Shown one piece after another: positions 49,938 to 59,498 of a stretch of 64,000 nt of DNA. The position numbers were made by a program, and so were the translations under genes. Source of the DNA: Paracoccaceae bacterium. Lineage in GTDB: Bacteria > Pseudomonadota > Alphaproteobacteria > Rhodobacterales > Rhodobacteraceae. The notes under the pieces were generated by a model. That model saw only the letters and a list, made by a program, of their open reading frames with translations, was not told the origin of the DNA and did no database searches. The stretch is from the NCBI GenBank assembly GCA_021647745.1, contig JAKIUB010000001.1, positions 124,001 through 188,000 of the forward strand, read 5' to 3'. Each line of letters starts with the position of its first letter. Within the stretch, counting starts at the first letter, position 1.

Positions 49938-51143
49938 ATGGGTTTATTTTTTGGCGCAAAGCGTCTTTTTGTTTTTACGGGGCTTTTGATAGCTGTTTTC
50001 GGGGCACCGCTGAGTGCAGCCGAGATTCTTGGGCGCAGCACTTCTTTGAGGAGTGATGATGCGGGCCTTACCTTTACCCTTGGCTTGAGCAAGCCGACTC
50101 CCTTCAAGGTATTTACCATAGCAAACCCGCCCCGGCTGTTGATAGACCTTGGCGATACCGATCTTGAGGGTATACCGGAGGGGCTGGCTGCGGGGGTGTC
50201 CGAGGTGTCGGCGCTGCGCTACGGGCTTTTCAAGATCGGGCAGGCGCGGATCGTGCTGGAGCTGGAATCGCCGATGCGGGTGGTCAGTGCTTTGGCCGGG
50301 CGAGGAGACTTTGATGACCCGCTGATTGTATTTCGCCTCGAGCCGAGTAGCGCGGAAGAATTTGCGGTGCGCGCCGATAGCGGTAAAAACAGCCTGTGGC
50401 GCCCCGAGCAGCTTGTCGCCGAGGTTCAGGGAGAATCGGGCCTGCCGCTGATTGCGGTAGATGCCGGCCATGGCGGGCTGGATCAGGGGGCCAGCAAGGG
50501 CGAGGTGACAGAAAAGGTGATTGCGCTGCAAATGGCGCGGCAGCTGCGCGACACCTTGCTGGAGACCGGCCGGTTTCGGGTTTTGCTGGTGCGCGATGCG
50601 GATGTTTTTATCTCGCTTGGCGAGCGGGTCGAGGTAGCGCGGCGGGCGGGGGCAGATGTGTTTTTGTCGCTGCATGCCGATATTGTTACGCGCGGGCAGG
50701 CGCGCGGCACCACGGTTTTTAGCCTGTCGGACGCAGATGAGGACCAGCAGGCCGTGACCATCGCCACCCTTGAAAACCGTGCTGATCTGGTGGCAGGGAT
50801 ATCGGTGGCGGGGGAGGATGACCTTATTACCAAGGTGCTTTTGCAGCTCGCCTATCGCGAGACCGACGCGCTTTCAAGCCGCTTTGCCGATCTGATGGCC
50901 GAGACGCTGTGGTTTCAAAATGGCAGTGAAATAAAGTCTCGCCGCATGGCTGGCGGGTTTCGGGTGCTGCGCGCACCGGATATCCCTTCGGTGCTGATCG
51001 AGCTTGGCTTTATGTCCGACGAAAGTGACCTTGAAAAAATGCAGAACCCCGAATGGCAAAGCGCCATAAGCGAAACTCTGAGCGAGGGATTGGTCGCGTG
51101 GCTGGAGGTGGCCGAGGAAATGCGCGGATTATTGCGCAACTAA
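49938..51143 (+). CDS. amiC: N-acetylmuramoyl-L-alanine amidase (AmiC type)
   Basis: Cleaves the septal murein between MurNAc and the peptide during daughter-cell separation. The 401-residue protein has a signal peptide (cleavage near residue 28), an AMIN domain (about 30-140) that targets it to the septum, and an Amidase_3 catalytic domain (about 170-395). The zinc ligands are visible as the His in DAGHGGLDQG, the Glu of EKVIALQ and the His in FLSLHAD; the catalytic Glu lies in VLIELGFMS. The gene precedes PBP1A with a 40-70 bp gap, a common pairing. Confidence 0.95.
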   Translation: MGLFFGAKRLFVFTGLLIAVFGAPLSAAEILGRSTSLRSDDAGLTFTLGLSKPTPFKVFTIANPPRLLIDLGDTDLEGIPEGLAAGVSEVSALRYGLFKIGQARIVLELESPMRVVSALAGRGDFDDPLIVFRLEPSSAEEFAVRADSGKNSLWRPEQLVAEVQGESGLPLIAVDAGHGGLDQGASKGEVTEKVIALQMARQLRDTLLETGRFRVLLVRDADVFISLGERVEVARRAGADVFLSLHADIVTRGQARGTTVFSLSDADEDQQAVTIATLENRADLVAGISVAGEDDLITKVLLQLAYRETDALSSRFADLMAETLWFQNGSEIKSRRMAGGFRVLRAPDIPSVLIELGFMSDESDLEKMQNPEWQSAISETLSEGLVAWLEVAEEMRGLLRN

Positions 51144-51212
51144 TCGCGATGATCTTTTGACCATTCGGGCCGCGCGGCCTATATGGAAGAGAGATTCTCT
51201 GGGAGAAATTTT

Positions 51213-53753
51213 TTGTTACTTTCGATAATGCGGTTTTTCGGATTTATTTTCGCGTGGTTGTCGCTGGGGCTGGTTATGTCCGGCATCGGTTTGATGGGGG
51301 TGTTGTGGATGTATTCCCGCGATCTACCCGACCTTGATCAACTGCGCAATTATACTCCGGCGGTGCTGTCGCGGGTCTACTCGTCTGACGGCTATGTGCT
51401 GGACGAATTTGTGCGCGAACGGCGGATATACACCCCGACCGACGAAATACCGGATATAGTCAAATTTGCGTTTATCAGCGCCGAGGATAAAAACTTTTAC
51501 GATCATCCGGGCTATGATGTGCGCGGCATGGCCTCGGCTTTGCTGACCGCGGTCACCTCGCGCGGGGCAAAGGTACGTGGCGCCTCGACCATCACCCAGC
51601 AGGTAATGAAAAACTTCCTGCTTGACGGCTCGCGCGAAATAGACCGCAAGATCAAGGAAATTATCCTCGCCACGCGGGTGGAACAGGTGCTGACCAAGGA
51701 CGATATCCTGGCGCTCTATATGAATGATGTGTTTTTAGGCCAAAGTTCTTACGGGGTAACAGCGGCAGCGGCCAATTACTTTGGCAAAAGCCTTGAGGAG
51801 CTGAGCATTGCCGAGGCGGCTTTTTTGGCGATCCACCTGAAAGACCCCAATGATTACCACCCGGTGCGTAACCGCAAAAAGGCGATCGAGCGCCGGGCCT
51901 TTGTGCTGCGCGAAATGAACCAGAACGGTTATATTACCGACGAGGAATACCAGACCGCGCTGGCCGACCCCTTGCTTTCGGTGCAGGCCGGAGATTTTGT
52001 CTCGGGGCGCGACCAGATTCCGCCGCGCGGCTATTTTACTGACGAAATCCGCCGCCAGCTTAATGAACGGATCGGGCCGGAGCAACTATTTGGCGGCGGG
52101 CTGGCTATCCGCGCTACGGTCGACCCCGAATTGCAGGCGGTGGCGGCACAGGCTCTGCGCGACCGGCTGGAGGAATATGACCGCAAGCTCGAGGTTTATT
52201 GGGGCGCTTATGCAGAGATACCACCTGAAGAGCTGGCGGAGGCTGGCGGCTGGCAAGATGCCCTGCGTTCGCGCAACCTGCCGCGTGATATCCCCGAGTG
52301 GAAACTGGCTGTTGTGCTGTCGCTTGACGAGGGTAGCGCGCGGGTTGGTGTCGAGGGCGTAGGCGAGGCGGAGCTGACCGTGCGCGAGGCCAGATGGGCG
52401 CGACCAAGGCAGGAAAACGGCAGCCCCGGTGCGCGGCCCGATGTGGCCTCCGATATCTGGGCGGTTGGCGATGTGGTTTTTGTCAAGGCGATCCTGAAAG
52501 AGGATAGCGAGGAGCTTGATTACTGGTCCTTGCGCCAGATCCCCGGTGTGCAGGGCGCTTTTGTGGCGATGGATCCGCAGACCGGGCGGGTATTGGCGAT
52601 GCAGGGCGGGTTTTCCTACCAGTCGAGCAGCTTTAACCGTGCGACACAGGCCGAGCGGCAGCCCGGCTCGGCGTTCAAGCCCTTTGTCTATGCTTCGGCT
52701 TTGGATAATGGCTACACGCCGGCCTCCATCGTGGTTGATGCCCCGATCGAGGTTAACACCGGAGACGGGGTATGGCGGCCGCAAAACGCGTCAAAAAGAT
52801 TTTATGGTCCGGCACCGATGCGCACCGGTATTGTCAGTTCGCGTAACCTGATGACCGTGCGGATTGCGCAGGATATCGGCATGGATGTGGTGGCGGCCTA
52901 TGCCGAGCGCTTCGGGGTTTATGACAATATGCCCGAGCATCTCTCCTATGCGCTCGGGGCGGGCGAGACCACGCTTTATAAAATGGTCACGGCTTATTCG
53001 ATGTTTGCCAATGGCGGCACGCGGGTGGAGCCAACTCTGGTAGACCGGGTGCAGGACCGCAACGGCAATACCATTTTGCGCCACGATCCACGCTCTTGTG
53101 TTGGTTGCTCCGGCCCTGAACTGGTGACGGACATGGAGCCGTGGGTGCGCGATTATGCGCCGCGCATCATGGACCCTGTGACGGCATACCAGCTATCGAG
53201 CATGATGCGTGGTGTGGTGGCGCGGGGCACGGCGGCCAGCACTGTCGGGCGGCTTGGCGTGCCTATTTCGGGCAAGACCGGCACAACGAATGAAGCCAAG
53301 GACGCCTGGTTCGTCGGCTTTACCCCGCAGATCGCTGCCGGCTGTTATATTGGCTATGATACCCCTACCCCGATGGGGCGCGGTGCTTATGGCGGCTCGA
53401 TGTGCGGGCCGGTATTTGTCGAATTCATGGAGGCGTTTTTGCCGCGCCACGGCTCTTTTGAGTACCCCCAGCCCGGCGGCACGGTCTTTGTGAAAATCGA
53501 CCGTTATACCGGCGAGCGCCTGCCTGATGGTGCTTCGGGCGACAATGTGGTCACCGAGCTTTTTCGCGCGGGCGAGGAGCCGGCTTATGGCGCTTATGGC
53601 GAGTTTGTCGATGGCGGCTTTACTATGGGGCGTGATCTGCTGTTCTTTGGTCGTGGCGAGGCCGACAACCAGACGATCGAGGTTAATGGCCGCGAGGTTG
53701 TCTTGCCTCCCAAATCCACCTTTGGCGGGCTTTCTGCCGGTGACGAATACTAA
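51213..53753 (+). CDS. mrcA: Penicillin-binding protein 1A (bifunctional murein synthase)
   Basis: Polymerises and cross-links peptidoglycan at the inner membrane. It has one N-terminal membrane helix, a transglycosylase (GT51) domain with the catalytic Glu in EDKNFYDHPGYD, an OB-like insert typical of class A PBPs of this clade (about 270-440), and a transpeptidase domain with SAFK (active-site Ser), SSRN and KTGTTN. I favour a TTG start at 51213 because GGGAGA lies six bases before it, giving 846 residues; the ATG at 51183 has no ribosome-binding site. Confidence 0.95.
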   Translation: MLLSIMRFFGFIFAWLSLGLVMSGIGLMGVLWMYSRDLPDLDQLRNYTPAVLSRVYSSDGYVLDEFVRERRIYTPTDEIPDIVKFAFISAEDKNFYDHPGYDVRGMASALLTAVTSRGAKVRGASTITQQVMKNFLLDGSREIDRKIKEIILATRVEQVLTKDDILALYMNDVFLGQSSYGVTAAAANYFGKSLEELSIAEAAFLAIHLKDPNDYHPVRNRKKAIERRAFVLREMNQNGYITDEEYQTALADPLLSVQAGDFVSGRDQIPPRGYFTDEIRRQLNERIGPEQLFGGGLAIRATVDPELQAVAAQALRDRLEEYDRKLEVYWGAYAEIPPEELAEAGGWQDALRSRNLPRDIPEWKLAVVLSLDEGSARVGVEGVGEAELTVREARWARPRQENGSPGARPDVASDIWAVGDVVFVKAILKEDSEELDYWSLRQIPGVQGAFVAMDPQTGRVLAMQGGFSYQSSSFNRATQAERQPGSAFKPFVYASALDNGYTPASIVVDAPIEVNTGDGVWRPQNASKRFYGPAPMRTGIVSSRNLMTVRIAQDIGMDVVAAYAERFGVYDNMPEHLSYALGAGETTLYKMVTAYSMFANGGTRVEPTLVDRVQDRNGNTILRHDPRSCVGCSGPELVTDMEPWVRDYAPRIMDPVTAYQLSSMMRGVVARGTAASTVGRLGVPISGKTGTTNEAKDAWFVGFTPQIAAGCYIGYDTPTPMGRGAYGGSMCGPVFVEFMEAFLPRHGSFEYPQPGGTVFVKIDRYTGERLPDGASGDNVVTELFRAGEEPAYGAYGEFVDGGFTMGRDLLFFGRGEADNQTIEVNGREVVLPPKSTFGGLSAGDEY

Positions 53754-53768
53754 GAAAAGAGCAGCCAT

Positions 53769-54896
53769 ATGCGCGCAGAAACCGAGAACCGGATCATCCA
53801 GATTCGCAAAACCATCAACCTGCTGGCCCAGCGGCTAAATCTGGAAACCGCCGAGCACCGGATGGAAGAGTTTAACGCTATGTCGGAAGACCCCGACCTG
53901 TGGAACAATCCGGCCAAGGCGCAAAAGCTGATGCGCGAACGCCAGATGTTGGCCGATGCGATTGAAAACCACAAAACCCTTTCCTCCGAGTTGCAGGATA
54001 ATATCGAGCTGATCGAGCTGGGCGAGATCGAAGAGGATGAAGAGGTGGTGGCCGAGGCCGAGGCTGCGATTGCCGATCTGGTCGAGATTGCGGCCAAAAA
54101 GGAGCTGGAGGCACTGCTTGACGGCGAGGTTGACGGCAATGACTGTTTTGTCGAGATCAATGCCGGCGCGGGCGGCACCGAAAGCTGCGACTGGGCTTCT
54201 ATTTTGGCGCGGATGTATACCCGCTGGGCCGAAAAGCACGGCTACAAGGTTGAAACCACCTCGTATAATGCGGGCGAGGAGGCGGGTATCAAATCTGTCA
54301 CCTACCAGATCAAGGGTCAAAATGCTTACGGTTGGTTAAAAAGTGAGTCTGGCGTTCATCGTCTGGTAAGGATTTCGCCGTTTGATAGTGCGGCACGGCG
54401 GCACACGTCTTTCAGCTCGGTCTGGGTTTATCCGGTAATCGACGACACCATCGAGATAGAGATCAACCCCTCTGATTTGCGGGTTGATACCTATCGCTCC
54501 AGCGGCGCGGGCGGCCAGCATGTTAACAAAACCGATTCTGCCGTGCGTATGACCCACCTGCCAACGAATATTGTGGTGACGGCCAGCGCCAAATCCCAGC
54601 ACCAGAACCGCGCCACCTGTATGGCGGCGCTTAAATCCCGGCTCTACGAGATCGAAATGCGCAAGCGCACCGCCTCCATTCAGGATGCCCATGACAACAA
54701 GGGCGATGCCGGCTGGGGCAACCAGATACGCTCTTATGTTTTGCAGCCTTACCAGATGGTTAAGGATTTGCGCACCAATGTCGAAACCTCTGATTCACAA
54801 GGGGTGCTGGATGGCGACCTTGATAAATTTATGGCCGCCGCGCTGGCGCTGGAAGTGACCGGAAAGAGCCGCGCAGAGGCACAGGCCGACAGCTGA
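53769..54896 (+). CDS. prfB: Peptide chain release factor 2
   Basis: Terminates translation at UGA and UAA. The 375-residue protein has the codon-recognition tripeptide SPF (RISPFDSAARRHTS) and the catalytic GGQ at 248-250, both intact. The frame is continuous from the first ATG: there is no in-frame UGA near codon 25 as in E. coli, so no programmed frameshift is used, as is usual in alphaproteobacteria. It starts 15 bp after PBP1A and is probably co-transcribed with it. Confidence 0.97.
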   Translation: MRAETENRIIQIRKTINLLAQRLNLETAEHRMEEFNAMSEDPDLWNNPAKAQKLMRERQMLADAIENHKTLSSELQDNIELIELGEIEEDEEVVAEAEAAIADLVEIAAKKELEALLDGEVDGNDCFVEINAGAGGTESCDWASILARMYTRWAEKHGYKVETTSYNAGEEAGIKSVTYQIKGQNAYGWLKSESGVHRLVRISPFDSAARRHTSFSSVWVYPVIDDTIEIEINPSDLRVDTYRSSGAGGQHVNKTDSAVRMTHLPTNIVVTASAKSQHQNRATCMAALKSRLYEIEMRKRTASIQDAHDNKGDAGWGNQIRSYVLQPYQMVKDLRTNVETSDSQGVLDGDLDKFMAAALALEVTGKSRAEAQADS

Positions 54897-54972
54897 AAAC
54901 CACCGGCGCCTGAAGATTTTTCTAGACCGCACTCCAAAAATCCCTTTTACTGAAAAGAAAAAGGGGAGAATT

Positions 54973-55758
54973 ATGGAAATTGCTCACGAGGCACAGCCCA
55001 GCGCTGTGCCCGATATCAACCGTATTGCTGTATCTGACCTGATTGACAGCCTGAAGCGCGGTTGGCAGGATTATAAGCGCGCGCCACTGATCGGGATATT
55101 CTTTTCCGCCTTCTATGTGCTTGGCGGATATATTGTTTTTTCGGTGGTGGCGCTGTCGGGGCAGATGTGGTGGATATTGCCTTTTACCGTTGGCTTTCCG
55201 CTGCTGGCACCTTTTGCGGCAGTTGGGTTTTATGCCACATCCTGCCTGATCGAAAATAACGAGGAGATCACCTGGCGCAAGGTTCTGGGTAGTGCTTTTG
55301 CCGAGCGAAAACGCCAGATCCCCTGGGTCGGGGCGATTATTGTGGTGTGGTTTATGTTTTATATGCTGATCTCGCATGTGATATTTGCTGTCACCCTCGG
55401 GCTGAGCGCTTTGACCGATATCACCAGTTCTTTCAACCTTTTTTTCACCCCCGAGGGGATGGTAATGCTGGCGGCCGAGGTGGTTGTCGGCGCGGCTTTC
55501 GGTTTTGTTTTGTTTAGCATCACGCTGGTCAGCTTGCCGTTGTTGCTCGAAAAGGAGCTGGATTTTGTTACCGCGATCCTGATCAGCATTGAATGCGTCA
55601 GGGAGAATTTTGTGGTGCTGATGGTATGGGCCTTTATGATCGGGGTGCTGATGCTGATGGCCATGCTGCCGGCGCTGCTCGGGCTGTTTATCGTGCTGCC
55701 GGTGTTGGGCCATGCCACATGGCATTTATATCGAAAATTGCTGGATCATCCGGCCTAG
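54973..55758 (+). CDS. DUF2189 integral membrane protein
   Basis: The 261-residue protein has six hydrophobic segments (about 40-60, 65-90, 120-145, 165-190, 205-235, 235-255) and the DUF2189 signature (LKRGWQDYKRAPLIGIFF, FPLLAPFAAVGFYATSCLIE). The family function is unknown; it is common in Rhodobacterales. GGGGAG ten bases upstream supports the start. Its TAG overlaps the stop of the convergent ornithine cyclodeaminase gene inside CTAG. Confidence 0.85.
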   Translation: MEIAHEAQPSAVPDINRIAVSDLIDSLKRGWQDYKRAPLIGIFFSAFYVLGGYIVFSVVALSGQMWWILPFTVGFPLLAPFAAVGFYATSCLIENNEEITWRKVLGSAFAERKRQIPWVGAIIVVWFMFYMLISHVIFAVTLGLSALTDITSSFNLFFTPEGMVMLAAEVVVGAAFGFVLFSITLVSLPLLLEKELDFVTAILISIECVRENFVVLMVWAFMIGVLMLMAMLPALLGLFIVLPVLGHATWHLYRKLLDHPA

Positions 55759-56789
55759 CCGGCGGCGCGCAACAGCATGCCAAACAGGTCTTTGGGGGTG
55801 TCGGGGTCGGCCAGCATATCAAGTGCGGTATGGTTGCCCGGTGCCAGCTGGTCGTGCATATAGCGCAGCGCCGAAAAGTCCTCGATGGCAAAACCGACAC
55901 TGTCAAACAGGGTGATCTGGCGCGGGCCGGTGCGCCCGCGACTATGGCCCGCGATCACTTGCCAAAGCTCGGTCACGGGGTGGTCGGGTGAAAGCTGCTG
56001 GATTTCGCCTTCAATGCGGGTCTGCTCGGGGTATTCGACAAAAATATCGGCGCGCAGCAATATATCGCGATGCAGTTCGGTTTTGCCGGGGCAATCGCCG
56101 CCAACTGCGTTTATGTGCACACCTGCACCAACCATATTGTCGCTTAAAATCGTGGCGTATTGCTTGTCGGCTGTGGCTGTAGTGATAATATCCGCCCCCT
56201 CTACTGCTGCCTCCGCGCTGGGGCAGTTGGTGATATTAAAGCCGTATCGGGCCAGATTGGTGGCGCATTTATCCGTGGCGACCGGGTCGATATCATAGAG
56301 GCGCAGGTTTTTGATGCCGCAAATCGCCTTGAAGGCCAACGCCTGAAATTCGCTTTGGGCACCGTTACCGATGATCGCCATGGTGCTTGCACCTTCGGGT
56401 GCCAGATATTTTGCCGCCATGGCGGATGTGGCGGCGGTGCGCAAGGCGGTCAATATCGTCATTTCGCTGAGCAGTACCGGATAGCCGGTGGCCACATCGG
56501 CCAACACCCCGAAGGCGGTCACGGTCTGGCGGCCGGAGCGGGTGTTTTGCGGATGGCCGTTGACGTATTTAAAGCCGTAATACTCGCCGTCCGAGGTCGG
56601 CATCAGCTCGATCACCCCCTCTTTGGAATGTGCCGCCACGCGCGGGGTTTTGTCAAAGCTTTCCCAGCGCAAAAAATCGGCCTCGATATAGCCGGCCATA
56701 TCCTGAAGCAGGCGTTCAACCCCGATATGAAGCACGATTTTCATCATTTGTTCAACCGAGACAAACGGCACGATATTGAGGTTTTTCAT
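55755..56789 (-). CDS. Ornithine cyclodeaminase
   Basis: Converts ornithine to proline and ammonia using bound NAD. The 344-residue protein has the OCD/mu-crystallin fold with TSDGEYYGFKYVNGHPQN in the substrate domain and a Rossmann segment IIGNGAQSEFQALAF (about 130-145). The ATG lies one base after the arginase stop, and the ribosome-binding site AAGGAG is inside the end of that gene. The pair gives a two-step route from arginine to proline plus urea and ammonia. Confidence 0.93.
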   Translation of the reverse strand: MKNLNIVPFVSVEQMMKIVLHIGVERLLQDMAGYIEADFLRWESFDKTPRVAAHSKEGVIELMPTSDGEYYGFKYVNGHPQNTRSGRQTVTAFGVLADVATGYPVLLSEMTILTALRTAATSAMAAKYLAPEGASTMAIIGNGAQSEFQALAFKAICGIKNLRLYDIDPVATDKCATNLARYGFNITNCPSAEAAVEGADIITTATADKQYATILSDNMVGAGVHINAVGGDCPGKTELHRDILLRADIFVEYPEQTRIEGEIQQLSPDHPVTELWQVIAGHSRGRTGPRQITLFDSVGFAIEDFSALRYMHDQLAPGNHTALDMLADPDTPKDLFGMLLRAAG

Positions 56790-56790
56790 G

Positions 56791-57696
56791 TTAAAAGCTC
56801 CTTGTCGGGCGGTCAAATATCCTGCGCCCCATGAGCGAGGCGGTCAGGTCAACCATCAGCCGCGCGGTACGGCCCTTGATATCCAGAAACGGGTTAAGCT
56901 CGACCAGATCAAGCGAGGTGGCCAGCGCGCTGTCATGCAGGATTTCCATTACCAGATGGGCCTCGCGAAAGCTGGCACCGCCGGGCACTGTGGTGCCGAC
57001 AGCGGGGGCGATCTCGGGGTCGAGAAAATCAACATCAAGGCTGATATGAAGCTGGCCATTTGCAGCCTTTACCCGCGCCAGAAAGGCCCGAAGCGGGGGG
57101 GCTATGCCGTGTTCGTCTATTGCGCGCATGTCGACCACGTTGACCTTGGCCGCCTCCAGCGCCGTTTGCTCGGCAGGGTCAATTGAGCGGGCGCCGAGGA
57201 TGCAGATATTGGCAGGGTCAAGCGCTGGCGAGGGCGGAAAGGCCTCAAAGCCGGGTTGGCCGGTCAGGTAGGCGAGGGGCGTGCCGTGAAGGTTGCCCGA
57301 ACCGGTGGTATCAGGGGTATGGAAATCGGGGTGGGCATCAAGCCAGAGGATAAAAAGCGGGCGGGGGCTTTGACGGGCGATACCACGGATAGAGCCGAGC
57401 GACAGACTATGATCGCCGCCCATGAAGATCGGAAAACTGTCAGACGGCGCGGCTGCGGCCAGTGCTTTTGTCCAGCTGACGGTTTCGCCAAGGTGGTGAA
57501 TGGCAGGGTTGGGGTGCGGCAACGGCGCTGCGGTGCGGGGGGAAATGTTGCCGATATCCCGAACCTTGTGGCCAAGCGCGCTCAGCATGTCTGCAAGGCC
57601 GGCCACGCGGTAGGCATCCGGCCCCATGCAGCAACCGGGCTGCAACATGCCGGTATCGACAGGCGCACCGATCAGGGTGAAGGGTGTCTGTTTCAT
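56791..57696 (-). CDS. rocF: Arginase
   Basis: Hydrolyses arginine to ornithine and urea. The 301-residue protein has the binuclear-manganese motifs GGDH (93-96), DAHPD (120-124) and SLDVDFLDP (219-227), plus Glu266 in VELNP. The start MKQTPFTLIGAPVD is preceded by GAGG; the frame running to 57762 lacks support. It is the first gene of the arginase-cyclodeaminase operon, divergent from an AsnC/Lrp-family regulator, the usual arrangement for substrate-controlled arginine catabolism. Confidence 0.95.
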   Translation of the reverse strand: MKQTPFTLIGAPVDTGMLQPGCCMGPDAYRVAGLADMLSALGHKVRDIGNISPRTAAPLPHPNPAIHHLGETVSWTKALAAAAPSDSFPIFMGGDHSLSLGSIRGIARQSPRPLFILWLDAHPDFHTPDTTGSGNLHGTPLAYLTGQPGFEAFPPSPALDPANICILGARSIDPAEQTALEAAKVNVVDMRAIDEHGIAPPLRAFLARVKAANGQLHISLDVDFLDPEIAPAVGTTVPGGASFREAHLVMEILHDSALATSLDLVELNPFLDIKGRTARLMVDLTASLMGRRIFDRPTRSF

Positions 57697-57783
57697 GTTT
57701 TTACCTCGTTTTTGGCAAGGTTGCCGATAAAGCGGGTGGACAATAGATGGCAATTTACTCAAAAAGGTGGTGATTTGCTCAAA

Positions 57784-58230
57784 ATGTTAGATGGAGTGCC
57801 CGAAGTGGATGATATTGATAACCGGTTAATCGCTGCGCTCAGGCATGACGCGCGTGCATCTCTTTCTGCGCTTGCGGGGCTTGTCGGGGTGACCCGCGCT
57901 ACGGTGCGCAGCCGGCTTGAAAAGCTCGAAGCGCGCGGAGACATACTTGGCTATCGGGTGGTCACAAAAGGCGATATTGTGGCGCGTCCGGTGCGGGCTT
58001 TGATGATGATCTTTATCGAAGGGCGCGGCGCGGGCCGGATATTGGCGCGTATCAGCGGCCTGCCGGAGGTGCGGGCGGTGCATACCACCAACGGCAAGTG
58101 GGATATGGTGGTGGAGATCGGGGTGGAAACGCTGGAGGAACTGGACGGGGTTTTGGCGACGATCCGCCGTTTTGACGGGGTGAACAGCAGCGAGACCAGC
58201 ATATTGCTGGCCTCGAAGAAAGTATTATAG
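57784..58230 (+). CDS. Lrp/AsnC-family regulator, probably of the arginase operon
   Basis: The 148-residue protein has an N-terminal helix-turn-helix (DIDNRLIAALRHDARASLSALAGLVGVTRATVRSRLEKLE) and a C-terminal RAM ligand-binding domain (ALMMIFIEGRGAGRILARI, VVEIGVETLEELD). Three starts compete: TTG 57775 (AAGG eight bases upstream), ATG 57784, and GTG 57805 (GGAG eight bases upstream, giving MDDIDNRLIA). The family start pattern favours the last. By position it should sense arginine or ornithine and control the divergent operon, and probably itself. Confidence 0.9.
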   Translation: MLDGVPEVDDIDNRLIAALRHDARASLSALAGLVGVTRATVRSRLEKLEARGDILGYRVVTKGDIVARPVRALMMIFIEGRGAGRILARISGLPEVRAVHTTNGKWDMVVEIGVETLEELDGVLATIRRFDGVNSSETSILLASKKVL

Positions 58231-58259
58231 AGGGGGGCGGGCTAAAACCCCACCCTGCG

Positions 58260-58760
58260 TTAGAACGGGATTTCGTCATCCATGGCACCGCCCGTTGCGC
58301 CGCTTTGGCCACTGCTCTGGCCACCGCTTTGCTGCCCGCCATAATTGTCGCCTTGATTGTCGCCACCATAGCCACCGCTTTGGCCGCCACCACCGCCGCC
58401 GCCATCACTGCGCCCGCCGAGCATGACAAGCTTGCTATCAAACCCTTGTAGTACCACTTCGGTGGAGTAGCGGTCATTGCCGGATTGGTCTTGCCATTTA
58501 CGGGTTTGCAATTTACCCTCGATATAGACGGAAGAGCCTTTGCGCAGGTATTGCTCGGCTACCCGCACCAGCCCTTCGGAAAAGATAGCAACCGAGTGCC
58601 ACTCGGTTTTTTCACGCTTTTCGCCGGAGCTTTTATCCCGCCAGCTCTCGGTCGTGGCGATGCGCAGATTGCACACTTTGTTGCCATTGTTAAAGGTGCG
58701 GACCTCCGGGTCTGCCCCGAGGTTCCCGAGGATGATTACTTTGTTTACACTGCCGGCCAC
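58260..58760 (-). CDS. ssb: Single-stranded DNA-binding protein
   Basis: Coats single-stranded DNA in replication and repair. The 166-residue protein has an OB-fold (SVNKVIILGNLGADPEVRT, ATTESWRDKSSGEKREKTEWH), a Gly/Gln-rich linker (about 115-160) and the acidic tail DDEIPF that recruits partner proteins. The start is the GTG at 58760, which has GGGAGA six bases upstream; the longer frame from 58823 is unlikely. No GTTC-N7-GTTC box was found in the upstream region, so SOS control is not evident. Confidence 0.96.
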   Translation of the reverse strand: MAGSVNKVIILGNLGADPEVRTFNNGNKVCNLRIATTESWRDKSSGEKREKTEWHSVAIFSEGLVRVAEQYLRKGSSVYIEGKLQTRKWQDQSGNDRYSTEVVLQGFDSKLVMLGGRSDGGGGGGGQSGGYGGDNQGDNYGGQQSGGQSSGQSGATGGAMDDEIPF

Positions 58761-58892
58761 GATGTTCTCCCATTTCGAATCTGTTGCGCTATTGTTAACC
58801 AAGATTGCCGGAACTGACCACATAGATATATCGCTAACATTTAATTAAATTTACCGATATAGTCAGGAAAATCTATACGGGTAGGGCATGTT

Positions 58893-59498
58893 TTGCTAAA
58901 AAAAACTATAATAATCGCAGCAATATGCGGCAGCGCCCTGGCGGCGGGCGCCCAGCCTGTAGGTACGAATGTTCTGCAACTTCAAGGCTCCAATAGTATT
59001 ATTGATAACTACAACAACCGCGCCGCCCCGTCGGGCAGCATGCGTGACAACCTCAGTGCCCTGCGTCACCGGATACTGGCCGAGCCGTTTGCCATTCCGC
59101 CTTTGGTGCAGGAGGGGAGCTATTATGAAATGGCGATATCCATGGCCGAGCTATACGATATTCCGACGCAACTTTTCTTTAATCTGGTAACGGCGGAGTC
59201 CAACTGGGACCCTGTTATTGTATCGCCGCGCGGGGCGATCGGGTTGGCGCAACTTATGCCCGGCACAGCTGAAGAACTCGGCGTAGACCCTTGGGATGCC
59301 TTTGATAACCTTGATGGCGGCGCGCGGTATTTGCAACAGCAATACCAGCGCTTTGGCACATGGGAGCTGGCGCTGGCCGCCTATAACGCCGGACCGGGGG
59401 CTGTTAGCCGCTTTGGTGGCATTCCGCCTTATCCCGAAACACAGGAATATGTAAAAAAGATTCTTGCGGATATAGACCTGCCCTTTGATCTACCCTGA
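58893..59498 (+). CDS. Lytic transglycosylase (SLT fold)
   Basis: Cleaves murein glycan chains at MurNAc-GlcNAc, producing 1,6-anhydro ends. The 201-residue protein has a signal peptide (about 1-20) and an SLT domain with the catalytic Glu102 in AESNWDPVIVSPRGAIGLAQLMPGTA, plus AAYNAGPGAVSRFGGIPPYPETQEYV. The start is a TTG with AGGG six bases upstream; the ATG just before it is out of frame. It could serve as the flagellar or cell-division murein hydrolase, or generic wall turnover. Confidence 0.9.
   Translation: MLKKTIIIAAICGSALAAGAQPVGTNVLQLQGSNSIIDNYNNRAAPSGSMRDNLSALRHRILAEPFAIPPLVQEGSYYEMAISMAELYDIPTQLFFNLVTAESNWDPVIVSPRGAIGLAQLMPGTAEELGVDPWDAFDNLDGGARYLQQQYQRFGTWELALAAYNAGPGAVSRFGGIPPYPETQEYVKKILADIDLPFDLP

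Noticed and set aside
53769..53880. Programmed +1 frameshift in prfB
   Set aside because: The frame is continuous from the first ATG; no in-frame UGA with a CUU slip codon occurs near codon 25.
58260..58420. Glycine-rich repeats as a separate small gene
   Set aside because: They encode the disordered linker of Ssb, which ends with the diagnostic DDEIPF tail.
58761..58860. SOS box upstream of ssb
   Set aside because: No GTTC-N7-GTTC or GAAC-N7-GAAC pair is present in the spacer; only a single GTTC is seen.
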